This document shows, in pieces, positions 44,614-52,786 of a DNA stretch of 64,000 bases. The DNA comes from CAZABP01 sp964483245. Its GTDB lineage: Bacteria > Planctomycetota > UBA1135 > UBA2386. A program made the position numbers and the translations under genes. The DNA lies in contig CAZABP010000003.1 in assembly GCA_964483245.1 (NCBI GenBank), positions 62,001-126,000 on the forward strand, read 5' to 3'. How positions within the stretch are numbered: the first letter of the stretch is position 1; every line of letters begins with the position of its first letter. The notes under the pieces are model-generated. The model worked only from the letters and a program-made list of their open reading frames with translations. It was not told the origin of the DNA and did no database searches.

Positions 44614-45609
44614 TTACTTCGTCCCGCAGTCGATCTTGAGCCCCTGGCTCGCTTCGAAGTGCCGCGTGTGCGGCTGCACCGACGCCGCTTGCGCGAACAC
44701 GATGCCGGCCAGCGGGCCCTTGGCGAACAGCACGCGCTGGGCATTCCCGTTCGCATCCGTCATGTGCGGGATCGCGACGTCCGGGATCGTGTAGACGAAG
44801 CAGTTCGTCCCGGGCACCTGGATGTTCGCCTGCCGCAACCCGAGGTGCAGCACGCCGAACGTGCTCGGCAGCGCGCCGGCGACGTCGAACGTGACCTTGT
44901 GCTGCATCCCGCTGACCTCGTCCTTGACGCTCAGCTTGCTGCCGCAGCTGGTCCCGAACGGAGTCGCCACGCACGGGTCGTCGTTCTTGACGCCGAGGAA
45001 CAGCACCTTCAGGTCCATCGTGTAGCCGGTCTTCCCCTCGCCGTCCTGCTCCGCGAGCCCCTCGGTCGAGATCCGCACCAGCACCGCGGTCTTCGAATCG
45101 ATCGGGAACTCCTTCGTGATCAGACCGGAAGGCAACGTCTGATCGAACTCGTCGCTGCCGTTGTTGCCGATGTCGATCCGCACGCGCCCGCGCGAGCCGC
45201 GCTCGGCAGTGCCGGCGAAGCCGACCACCAGCTTGCCGACTGCGCCACCGTCGCCGCCGATCTTCATCAACAGCGAGTGCGGGCCGCGCACGATGTTGTT
45301 CGGCGACGTCGACGTCGTCGTGCCGGCGGCGCTCTTGCCGTCGCCGGTGCGCACGCAGGCGCCGGCTTCACGGATCACGATCCCATCGGACAAAGGGCCC
45401 AGCGCGGTCTGCGCGCTGGCGCCGCCCTGTTGCGCCAACACGGTCGTGGCGGTCGTGATCGGGGTCGCGCCGGCGATGTGCTTCAGCGCGACATGTGCGT
45501 CTTCGGCGGCGAAGTTGCCGTAGGCGTGCAGCGTGCTGAACGCGACGCCCTGGGCGGGGAGGAAGGCCGCAAACGCGAGCGCGGCCGGGAGCATGAGGAT
45601 CGAACGCAT
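44614..45609 (-). CDS. Secreted hypothetical protein of planctomycete-associated C-terminal type
   Basis: A 331-residue protein with a signal peptide ending at Leu-Pro-Ala before Gln. The first 200 residues are beta-rich (IRVDIGNNGSDEFDQTLPSGL-like region). The C-terminal 110 residues begin with ATPFGTSCGSKLSV and end with GIVFAQAA. I recall this FG-x-x-C...AQAA layout as a recurrent C-terminal domain in secreted proteins of some marine planctomycetes; that is memory, not a search. Function unknown. Confidence 0.7.
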   Translation of the reverse strand: MRSILMLPAALAFAAFLPAQGVAFSTLHAYGNFAAEDAHVALKHIAGATPITTATTVLAQQGGASAQTALGPLSDGIVIREAGACVRTGDGKSAAGTTTSTSPNNIVRGPHSLLMKIGGDGGAVGKLVVGFAGTAERGSRGRVRIDIGNNGSDEFDQTLPSGLITKEFPIDSKTAVLVRISTEGLAEQDGEGKTGYTMDLKVLFLGVKNDDPCVATPFGTSCGSKLSVKDEVSGMQHKVTFDVAGALPSTFGVLHLGLRQANIQVPGTNCFVYTIPDVAIPHMTDANGNAQRVLFAKGPLAGIVFAQAASVQPHTRHFEASQGLKIDCGTK

Positions 45610-45866
45610 CGAGGGTCTCCTAGAGCAGGGGGGGTTCGTGCGGCGCGATTATGCGGGGCGGCACCGATGGCCGGATCGCGCCCACCGCGGCCGGATGGAT
45701 TTCTCGCCGATTTCACATCGGGTCCACGCCCGGTCCTTCGCTGTGACTCCTGAGCGGGGCGCTGCCCGTGCCCGCGTCGGTGAAACCCTCCTTGGCAGGG
45801 GATCCACGGTGGATCTTGGGTCGATCCGAGGCGGAACACCGGCAGCGCCCCCGGTTCTTCCGCCAA
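45610..45866. other. Non-coding stretch with a small perfect palindrome
   Basis: This is upstream of the 331-residue secreted protein gene (minus strand) and together with the 45867-46027 element makes a 418-bp gap. I find no gene. It holds the odd palindrome GATCCAC-G-GTGGATC at 45801-45815, which could be an operator or terminator stem. Its GC content is a little lower than the flanking genes. Confidence 0.45.
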
Positions 45867-46027
45867 GAGGCTGTTCCCAAATCCCCGCTGCGTTCGGCCG
45901 GCTGCGGCGGCCGCCGGACTGCGTCGCGCCTCCTCGACGTATCTCCGCAATAGGCCTGCGTTGGCGCTCCTTGCCGGCGACCGCCTCGCTCGGCCTCGTC
46001 GCGACGCGGGGATTCAGGAGCAGCCTC
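45867..46027. repeat. 161-bp element with 22-bp inverted-repeat ends
   Basis: The left end (45867-45888, GAGGCTGTTCCCAAATCC...) and right end (46006-46027) are inverted copies with few mismatches (GAGGCTG, T/C, TCC, then AATCCCCGC). The interior is GC-rich and can fold on itself. No transposase or ORF is inside, so it is MITE-like or a structured intergenic repeat. I recall sequences of this form as dispersed repeats in other bacteria, but have not checked. The right end touches the stop codon of the FAD-dependent oxidoreductase gene. Confidence 0.7.
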
Positions 46028-47662
46028 TCACCGCGGGTCGATGCGCAGGACCTGGTGATCCGCCGTCAACTGCTGCTGCAGCACCGAATACCGCACGTCC
46101 TGCACGTCCCGTCCGGCTTGCGCCGCGAGGCATGCCGCGGCCGCGGCAGACTGCCCGAGCACCATCAGGATCGGCTCGCGCTGGAGCGACGTCTGCGCGA
46201 CGTGCGTCGCCGACAGGCAGACCGGGACCAACAGGTTCACGCACTCCTCGCGCCGGGGCACGATCGAGCCGTAGCCGACCGGATACGGATCGAACCCGGC
46301 GACGCGGATGCCGCCTTCGGTCCGCGCGCTGCCGTCCGGAGCGACGTGGCAGCGCACCGGCATCGGCTCGATGGCGCCCCACGCGAGTCCGATCGCACGC
46401 TCCGCGCCGCGTCCACCGGTGCAGTGGAGTTCGGTCATCGTCTCGAGTCCGACCATGCGCCGTCCGCAGCGCAGATGCAGTCGATGCGGCCAGGAGTCGC
46501 CGTCGGTGAACTCGTCGCGCGCGAGGCCGAAGCGTTGGACCTCTGCGCGCAGGTCGGCCGGCACGCGCGGATCGTTGGCGAGCGTCCACAGCAGTCCGCG
46601 CGTCCACCGTTCGTGTTCGGTCGTGATCGCGGCGCGCTCGGCCCACCCGCCGTCCGGGAACCGCCAGCTCGCGCCGACGAGATCCACCGACACGGGCCCG
46701 CGGCTGCGCAGCTCGAACTTGCGGTTGGGCAACGGCACCAGTTCCCACGGCAGCTCGTGCGGATCGCTGCGGAGCAGGCGCAGCAGAAGCTCGTAACGCG
46801 CCGGGTCGTAGTCCGCCGGCTTGCGCCAAGCGATCCGGTTCGGCTCGTGATCCGTCACGCAGAGCCGGAAGCCCGCTGCCTGGACACCGGCGTCGGCGCT
46901 GCCGTCACTGGCGGTGACCGTCGATTCGATGCCGGGCAACAGCCCGCTCTCTGGATCTCGCTCCACACGGAACGAGTCCACGGGACTGCGGAACTGGTGC
47001 GCCAGCGACGCCGCCGCTTGCACTCCGTTGTGCGTTTCGCCGTGTTCGCGGTTCGCCTCGCGACCGACGCGATAGCCGACTCCGGCCTCGGCCAGCAGGT
47101 CCCCCTCGTAGCTGCAGTCCAGGAACATCCGCCCGGTTACCTCGCGGCCACTCTCGAGCCGGATCGCCAGGATCCGCCGCCCGCTCATCCGCAGCCCGCG
47201 CTCGAGGTCGAGCCGCTCTCCGTGCAGCACCGGCACGCGCGCCTCCGCCAGCATCTCGCGGAACACCTGCTCGGCGACGTGCGGCTCGAACGTCCATGCG
47301 GCGTCCCCGGTGCCGTGGCCGCGGCCGCGGTACTTCTCGCGCGCCTCGTGCCGCCAGGCGGAGTCCTGCGCGTAGTGCGCGCGGATCCGCCGGTAGAACT
47401 CGCGCGTGATGCCGCCGATCGCGGCCTCGTTCGCGTCGGCATGCGCGCAGATGCCGGCGCTGGTCATGCCACCGACGTGCGCGCCCGGCTCGACGATGAC
47501 GACGCTGTGCCCCATCCGTGCGGCCTGGATCGCGGCGACGACTCCGGCGGAAGTCCCGCCGTAGACGACGACGTCGTAATCGGTCGTGTGCAGCAGCGGA
47601 CCGACGCAGGAGCCGAGGAGGACCAGGATGCTGCAGAGCAGCCGGCGGATCGAGGTGCTCAC
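46028..47662 (-). CDS. FAD-dependent oxidoreductase, putative lipoprotein
   Basis: A 544-residue protein of the FAD_oxidored type. GTG 47662 is chosen because it gives a signal peptide with a lipobox-like LLGSC; upstream codons look like out-of-frame coding. The dinucleotide-binding fold is VVYGGTSAGVVAAIQAARMGH, followed by VGGMTSAGICAHAD. It has FLDCSYEGDLLAEAGVGYRVGRE and a C-terminal GQSAAAAACLAAQ, typical of the family. Relatives are common in planctomycetes next to sugar metabolism genes; substrates are mostly unknown. It follows the membrane protein gene by 38 nt and may be the last gene of the minus-strand operon. Confidence 0.85.
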   Translation of the reverse strand: MSTSIRRLLCSILVLLGSCVGPLLHTTDYDVVVYGGTSAGVVAAIQAARMGHSVVIVEPGAHVGGMTSAGICAHADANEAAIGGITREFYRRIRAHYAQDSAWRHEAREKYRGRGHGTGDAAWTFEPHVAEQVFREMLAEARVPVLHGERLDLERGLRMSGRRILAIRLESGREVTGRMFLDCSYEGDLLAEAGVGYRVGREANREHGETHNGVQAAASLAHQFRSPVDSFRVERDPESGLLPGIESTVTASDGSADAGVQAAGFRLCVTDHEPNRIAWRKPADYDPARYELLLRLLRSDPHELPWELVPLPNRKFELRSRGPVSVDLVGASWRFPDGGWAERAAITTEHERWTRGLLWTLANDPRVPADLRAEVQRFGLARDEFTDGDSWPHRLHLRCGRRMVGLETMTELHCTGGRGAERAIGLAWGAIEPMPVRCHVAPDGSARTEGGIRVAGFDPYPVGYGSIVPRREECVNLLVPVCLSATHVAQTSLQREPILMVLGQSAAAAACLAAQAGRDVQDVRYSVLQQQLTADHQVLRIDPR

Positions 47663-47700
47663 GCGCGCAGTCAACCGCGCGGAGCCGGCGGTGTCGACAG

Positions 47701-48621
47701 TCAGCGCGGCGGGCCCGCCTGCGCCATCGCGAGCTCCACGCGCGCGCCAGGCTGCAGCGGCGCCGCCGCCATCGCGGTCACGAACTGCGTGAACGCCTCG
47801 AGGTCGACGCTGAACGAGACGCTGACCGTCTGCCGTGTGCCGCCATGCGGGCGCAGCTCCGGCCACAGCGTTGCGTAGATCCGCGCCCCGCCGTCGCGGC
47901 GGAACAGCACCAGGCGCAGGCCGCCGCTGGAGGCCGCCGGGGCGAACGTGCCGAGCATGACGTCGCGGCGGTCCGACTCGTCGACCGGGAATCCGCGCAG
48001 CGCGTCACCGAAGCGCAGCGCCTCCTCGAGGTCGACCTGCACGCGCGTGCGCGCGGCGAGGTGGTCGTCGCCGGCTTCGATCTCGATGTCGACCGTGCTC
48101 TGCTTCAGCTCGCGCACGTGGAGCAGCAGGCCGCCGCGCCATTCGCGGGCGTCGCTGGCTGCGGCGGGAGCCGCCTCCGGGAGCGGGGCTCGTGGTTGCG
48201 CCCGGCTCGCCGCGAGCGGCGTGTGCAGTGTGGGAGCCGGCGGCGCGGGAGCTGGCTCCGGCTTGGGCGGTGGCGGCCAGACGAACGCATCCCAGTCCGG
48301 CTCGCGGCGTGGTGCACGCGGCGCCGGCTCGAGTTGCAGGTCTGCGCCGGCGTCCGCGCTGCGGCGCCGCCCCCAGGCGCCGCGCTTCCACATCCCGACC
48401 ACGTCGCGCACGATCGCCTGGAACAACACCGCGAGGATCAGCAGCAGCGGGAACCACAGCCAGCCGTGCTCGCCGAGCGGGAGCAGCGGCATCCCCAGCA
48501 GCAGCACGAACATGATCGCGCCGTTGCGGCAGATCCGTGCCGAGGCCGCGCTGAGCGGCGCGAGCCGGCGCAGGGCATGGAACCGGCGCTTGGGCACGTC
48601 TTCGGTCGTCGTGAAGGGCAC
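47701..48621 (-). CDS. Hypothetical membrane protein
   Basis: A 306-residue protein from GTG 48621 with GAGGT upstream; the start is uncertain. Two membrane segments come first (FVLLLGMPLLPLGEHGWLWF and LLLILAVLFQAIVRD). A Pro-rich linker follows, then a C-terminal soluble domain of about 150 residues with beta character (GGLLLHVRELKQSTVDIEIEAG). No known family recognised. It lies 122 nt after the glycosyltransferase-GTP cyclohydrolase gene in the same direction and may belong to that operon. Confidence 0.65.
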   Translation of the reverse strand: MPFTTTEDVPKRRFHALRRLAPLSAASARICRNGAIMFVLLLGMPLLPLGEHGWLWFPLLLILAVLFQAIVRDVVGMWKRGAWGRRRSADAGADLQLEPAPRAPRREPDWDAFVWPPPPKPEPAPAPPAPTLHTPLAASRAQPRAPLPEAAPAAASDAREWRGGLLLHVRELKQSTVDIEIEAGDDHLAARTRVQVDLEEALRFGDALRGFPVDESDRRDVMLGTFAPAASSGGLRLVLFRRDGGARIYATLWPELRPHGGTRQTVSVSFSVDLEAFTQFVTAMAAAPLQPGARVELAMAQAGPPR

Positions 48622-48743
48622 GCGGACCTCGATCTCCGTCTGGGGAATCGCCGGACCGATTCCGACTCCGCCGGATATCCCAGCCGGGATCGCCAGCAAC
48701 AGACGATTCGAGGCAGCGCTCGCGCCCGGCGCAAGCCCGCGCC

Positions 48744-50372
48744 TCAGATCCTGCCGCGCAGCGCTGCCTCCAGTCCGGCGTGCCCGAGCTCGTGCAGCTT
48801 CGTGCGCAGGTAGTCGATGTTGTGCGCGTTCGGCGGTGTCAGCGCCGGCACGACCCCGGTGATCTCGATCCCGTGTGCCGTCAGCGCCGCGATCTTGTCC
48901 GGATTGTTGGTGTTGACCTCGATGCGGCGCGCGCCGGACGCGAGCAGGATCCGCGCGGCGACGCCGAAGTCGCGCAGGTCGGTCGGGAACCCGATCCGGT
49001 GGTTCGCGAGGATCGTGTCGGCGCCGAGCTCCTGCTCGGCATAGGCGCGGATCTTGTTGCTCAGCCCGATCCCGCGTCCCTCCTGCCGCAGATACACGAT
49101 CGCGCCGCGGCTGCGCGCGGCGATCGTCGCCAGCGCCGCGTCGAGCTGCGCGCGGCAGTCGCACTTCAGCGATCCGAGCACTTCGCCGGTGAAGCACTCC
49201 GAATGCACGCGTACGAACGGTGGCGGCTCCCCATGCAGGTCGCCGAGCTGCACGACGATGACCTCGCTGCCATCCTCGGGATGCCACACGTGCACCTGGA
49301 AGTCGCCGGCCTGCGTCGGCAGGCGGCAGCCGGCGAACGGCGCGTCCGGCGAGTCCTGCTCCTGCTTCATCAACCGCCCGGTCGCGAGCAGGAACTGCGC
49401 GAACGACGTGTCCCAGCTGGGCAGCAGCGGCGCGCGCCAGCGCGCCTGGTCGCGCAGGCGCGGGAGCTGGGCGAGTGCGTGCCGCAGCGCCGTGTGCAGC
49501 GTGGCCGGATCGCCATCGTCGAGCAGCAGGCCATTCATCTCCGGCTCGACCCAGGTGGTCGCTTCGCCGGTGCGGACCGCCACGATCGGCAGAGCACACG
49601 CCGCTGCTTCGGCGACCGCCATGCCATGCGATTCGACGAGCGACGCGGAGACGAACAGATCCGCCGCCTGCAACCGCGACGCGACCGTGATCGGCGGCAC
49701 GGCGCCGGTCAGCTCGATCGGGACGTCGCGGGCCGTCGCGAGGACCCGCGCCGTGTAGTCGGGGTGGGCATGCGGATCGCCGATCAGCCACAACCGCAAA
49801 GGCTGGCCTTCGGCAACGAGCCGCGCAGCCGCCTCGGCCAACGCGAGCTGGTTCTTGCGCGGCTCGAGCGTGCCGACTGCGACCAACACCGGAGTGTCGA
49901 TCGCATGCCGAGGCTCGACCGGCGGGCGGAAGCAGTCCTCGGCGCCCGGCTGGAACACCGCCACCCGCACGTCGTGCTCGGCCGCCAGGGCATCGGCGAG
50001 CGCCTGCCCGGTCACCAATACGCCGCGTGCGAGCCGCAGCCAGGCAGCCTCGCGTGCGCGCTGCGCGTCGCGCGACTGCGCCGTCAAGGTCGGGTCGCTG
50101 CTCGGCGGCAGGTGCATCAGCAGCAGCACACGATCGCGGTCGCGGCCGAGCGCCGGTGGGTCCTGCGTCAGCAGCAGGCTGTCGACGATCGCGACGTCGC
50201 CGGCGGCGCGCGCGCGCGCGAGCTCGAGCAGCAGCGTGTCGCCGGTCGTCGTGACGACGCCGCCGAGTCCGGCTGCCGTCAGCCGCGCGCCGATCTCCGC
50301 ATTGCAGCGGTAGCCTCCGGTGACCGGCGTGCCGGCATGCGCCGGCGGTGGTTGCAGCAGCCGATAGCGCAT
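48744..50372 (-). CDS. GT4 glycosyltransferase fused to GTP cyclohydrolase II
   Basis: A single 542-residue ORF with two complete domains. Residues 1-330 are a GT-B glycosyltransferase of family GT4, with LVAVGTLEPRKNQ near 163 and the E-x7-E motif ESHGMAVAE (Glu247, Glu255) for nucleotide-sugar binding. Residues about 345-542 are GTP cyclohydrolase II, with zinc ligands Cys393, Cys404 and Cys406, EGRGIGL at 431-437 and TNNPDKI at 488-494. GTP cyclohydrolase II turns GTP into a diaminopyrimidinone ribotide, normally the first step of riboflavin synthesis. An in-frame ATG at residue 335 could allow a separate cyclohydrolase product, but it has no clear ribosome site and no stop precedes it. 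It follows the PTPS-like gene by 4 nt. Confidence 0.93.
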   Translation of the reverse strand: MRYRLLQPPPAHAGTPVTGGYRCNAEIGARLTAAGLGGVVTTTGDTLLLELARARAAGDVAIVDSLLLTQDPPALGRDRDRVLLLMHLPPSSDPTLTAQSRDAQRAREAAWLRLARGVLVTGQALADALAAEHDVRVAVFQPGAEDCFRPPVEPRHAIDTPVLVAVGTLEPRKNQLALAEAAARLVAEGQPLRLWLIGDPHAHPDYTARVLATARDVPIELTGAVPPITVASRLQAADLFVSASLVESHGMAVAEAAACALPIVAVRTGEATTWVEPEMNGLLLDDGDPATLHTALRHALAQLPRLRDQARWRAPLLPSWDTSFAQFLLATGRLMKQEQDSPDAPFAGCRLPTQAGDFQVHVWHPEDGSEVIVVQLGDLHGEPPPFVRVHSECFTGEVLGSLKCDCRAQLDAALATIAARSRGAIVYLRQEGRGIGLSNKIRAYAEQELGADTILANHRIGFPTDLRDFGVAARILLASGARRIEVNTNNPDKIAALTAHGIEITGVVPALTPPNAHNIDYLRTKLHELGHAGLEAALRGRI

Positions 50373-50376
50373 GCGA

Positions 50377-50757
50377 TCAGATCGGGCCTTCGTACGACGC
50401 CCAGGCCACCGGGCTCTCGTCGAGCCGCACGCGGAGCTGACCGGTGAACCGACCGCGCACGCGCGCGGCGAGCTGCTCGTGCAGGTGCTGCGCCAACATC
50501 TCGGTCGTCGTATTGCGTCCGGCGAACTCCGGCAGGTCGTCCAGGTTGCGGTACCGCAGCGGGGTCAACACGGCCGTCAACAGCTCGAGCGCGAACCCGA
50601 TGTCCAACACGATCCCGTCCGCATCGAGCTGCGGGGCGGACCATTCCGCCGTGACCCGGTAGGTCGCGCCGTGCAGCCGCTGCGCGGGGCCGAAGACTTC
50701 ACCCCGCAGGCTGTGCGCGATCATCACGTGATCGCAGACGGCGACCGTGAAGCTCAC
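50377..50757 (-). CDS. 6-pyruvoyl-tetrahydropterin-synthase/QueD-like protein with altered active site
   Basis: A 126-residue T-fold protein; GTG 50757 overlaps the dehydrogenase stop (GTGA). The PTPS pattern is recognisable: AHSL (first zinc His, His15), GEVFGPAQRLHGATY (24-33), YRNLDDLPEFAGRNTTTEMLA near 69-89 and a C-terminal RVRLDES. Two key residues differ from active PTPS/QueD. The catalytic Cys before HGH is missing, and the last zinc His is Ala31 (HGA instead of HGH). I recall PTPS-like proteins with the same HGAT variant near similar genes in alphaproteobacteria, which suggests a conserved subfamily with a different reaction. Confidence 0.82.
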   Translation of the reverse strand: MSFTVAVCDHVMIAHSLRGEVFGPAQRLHGATYRVTAEWSAPQLDADGIVLDIGFALELLTAVLTPLRYRNLDDLPEFAGRNTTTEMLAQHLHEQLAARVRGRFTGQLRVRLDESPVAWASYEGPI

Positions 50758-51767
50758 GCGGCGCGCTCCGGTTCTTGCGAGTAGTCGATGACCGGCAGTG
50801 GATCGGGCGCCTCTCCCGCATACAGCGCGCGCATCAGTGTCGGCATTTCGTCGAACGGCAGCGGGGATCCGACGAGCGGAGCCAGGATTCCGGCGGCATC
50901 GGTGAGCTGCTGCAACACCCAGGCCATCCGCTGCCTGCGGTCCATCCGGGATCGCTGCGCCGTCGCGACGGTCGCGACCTGCGACGAGACGATCCGCTTG
51001 CGGTCCCAATGGAACGATCCGCCGAGCTGCAGCGTGACCGGGTGGTCGCCGTACCACGACAGGTCGACGACACGCCCTTCGAACCCGACCAGGTCGAGCG
51101 CGAGCTGCAGGCCGGCCGGGTCGCCGCTGGTGTGGAACGCGACGTCGAATGCGCTGCGCGGCGCCGTGCGCGGCGTGGCTGTGCGATCGATCCACGGCAG
51201 GCGTGCGAGGCGCCGGCGTCGCCCAGGGTCAGCCTCGACGACGACGGCCCGCTCGCCGTGCGCGGCCGCGAAGGCATGCGCGACCAGCGTGCCGAGACGC
51301 CCGCCCCCGACGACGACTGCGGTCTCGTCGCGTGTGAGCTCGGCGTCCCAGATTGCGTTCCATGCGGTTTCGAGGTTCGGCAACAACGTCGCCGTCGCGT
51401 CTGGCAGCGCGTCCGGCAGCTCCCACAGCAATGACTCCGGGAGCTCGGCGAGACCTTGGTGAGGATGCATCGTGAAGACGCGGCGTCCTGGCTGCCTCCC
51501 AGCAATCACGGTGCCGACCAGGCAGTACCCGTACTTGATCGGCAGCGCGAAGCTGCCCGCCATGCCGGGGCAGGCCATCGCCACAGCCGCCTCCCGCGGC
51601 ACCGCACCCATGCCGACGAGCCGCTCGGTGCCGGCGCTGATGCCGCTGCAGTGGGCGCGCACGAGGGCGTGCCCGCGTCGCGGCTTCGCCGGCACGCGCT
51701 CGCGACGCAGCGTTCCTTCGCCGCGGCGCACGACCCAGTAGCTGCGCGTCGCGAGCGTGCGGCTCAT
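50754..51767 (-). CDS. Zinc-type alcohol dehydrogenase superfamily (MDR) protein
   Basis: A 337-residue medium-chain dehydrogenase. ATG 51767 lies within the stop of the RibD-like gene. The N-terminal GroES-like part has HCSGISAGTERLVG near 45, the sequence typical of the BchC-like MDR branch, and PIKYGYCLVGTV near 85. The cofactor-binding fold is VVVGGGRLGTLVAHAF near 160. The structural-zinc Cys cluster is absent. It should oxidise or reduce an alcohol or carbonyl with NAD(P). Its tight coupling to the PTPS-like and RibD-like genes ties it to the same pathway. Confidence 0.85.
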   Translation of the reverse strand: MSRTLATRSYWVVRRGEGTLRRERVPAKPRRGHALVRAHCSGISAGTERLVGMGAVPREAAVAMACPGMAGSFALPIKYGYCLVGTVIAGRQPGRRVFTMHPHQGLAELPESLLWELPDALPDATATLLPNLETAWNAIWDAELTRDETAVVVGGGRLGTLVAHAFAAAHGERAVVVEADPGRRRRLARLPWIDRTATPRTAPRSAFDVAFHTSGDPAGLQLALDLVGFEGRVVDLSWYGDHPVTLQLGGSFHWDRKRIVSSQVATVATAQRSRMDRRQRMAWVLQQLTDAAGILAPLVGSPLPFDEMPTLMRALYAGEAPDPLPVIDYSQEPERAA

Positions 51768-52696
51768 CCGGGTGCGTCCGGACGGCAGGCCAGCAACAGC
51801 TCGCCGTCCAGCCCGAACGATTCGACGTGGTAGCGCCGCGCTTGCTGGATGCGCGTGATCTCCGGCAGCGTGAAGCCGCTCAGGCCGGACCCGAGCAGCA
51901 GCGGCGCGATGTGCAGGTGGAGCAGGTCGACGCGACCGGCGGTGACGAATGCCGACAGCGTCCGCGCGCCCCCTTCGACGAAGATCGACCGCAGCCCGCG
52001 CGCGGCGAGGGCGCCGAGCAGTGCGTCCGGCGGCAGCAGGCCGTGCTCCGCACGCAGACGCAGCACCTCGACGCCGGGTGGCGCCGCGCGGTGCGGGGCG
52101 TCCTCGGCGCACAGCAGCAGCGCGCCGGGCGGCGTGAACGTGCGCCAGGCGCGCGGCTCGGCCAACAGCGACCCGCTCGCGTTCAACACGACTCGCCGCG
52201 GATGCTCCCCTTCGACGAAGCGGACGGTGAGCTGGGGATCATCGTGCGTGACGGTCCGCCGGCCGACGAGCACGGCATCGTGCAGCGCGCGGAGCCGGTG
52301 CGCGTGGCGCAGGTTCGCCTCGTTCGAAATCCACTGCGAGTGTCCGTTGCTGCAGGCAATCCGCCCGTCCAGGCTCTGTGCCAGGTGCGCGGTCACGAAC
52401 GCGCGCCCGGCGCGCGCGGCCTCGTGCGCCCCGAGCAGGACCGGCAGATACAGCCGTAGCGCCGCTGCGATTGGGACGGGGAGGGCGTCGAGGTCCGGGA
52501 GCGGTGCGGGTCGCAGCCGGATCGGCGTCGCAGATCCGGACCCGGGGCCGTCGGTGCGCAGTCCGCATCCACCGGCGGCGACGTGGAGCCAGACCTGCTC
52601 GGTTCCGGCTGCATCCGGCCGCGCCAGGAACGCGCGAAGTGCCCGCAATGCCGGCCAGACGGCGCCGATCCCCGCTTCCTCGAGCGCCACGTGCAT
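51764..52696 (-). CDS. RibD C-terminal-domain (pyrimidine/pterin) reductase-like protein
   Basis: A 310-residue protein; ATG 52696 (MHVALEEAGIG) is chosen over 52768. About 100 N-terminal residues have no recognised domain. Residues about 110-310 are RibD_C, with VTAHLAQSLDGRIA, VLVGRRTVTHDDPQL, RRVVLNASG, IFVEGGARTL and HLHIAPLLLGSG. The deaminase half of RibD is absent. RibD_C reduces the ribose of the GTP cyclohydrolase II product line in riboflavin synthesis; a like reaction on the product of the fused cyclohydrolase is plausible. It is the first gene of the minus-strand operon. Confidence 0.88.
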   Translation of the reverse strand: MHVALEEAGIGAVWPALRALRAFLARPDAAGTEQVWLHVAAGGCGLRTDGPGSGSATPIRLRPAPLPDLDALPVPIAAALRLYLPVLLGAHEAARAGRAFVTAHLAQSLDGRIACSNGHSQWISNEANLRHAHRLRALHDAVLVGRRTVTHDDPQLTVRFVEGEHPRRVVLNASGSLLAEPRAWRTFTPPGALLLCAEDAPHRAAPPGVEVLRLRAEHGLLPPDALLGALAARGLRSIFVEGGARTLSAFVTAGRVDLLHLHIAPLLLGSGLSGFTLPEITRIQQARRYHVESFGLDGELLLACRPDAPG

Positions 52697-52786
52697 CGGC
52701 AGAACCTTAGCCTGTGCTGCCGGCTCTGCGTCATCACGGGTCTCGCTGCGTTCCGGATCGTGGGGCATTCTTGGCGGGACGTTTCA
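52697..52786. promoter_or_regulatory. Divergent upstream region between the two operons
   Basis: The 90 nt between the RibD-like gene (minus) and the CDP-alcohol phosphotransferase gene (plus) must hold promoters for both long operons if the start choices are right. I can see no clear -35/-10 boxes or operator in it, so its role rests on position alone. Confidence 0.4.
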
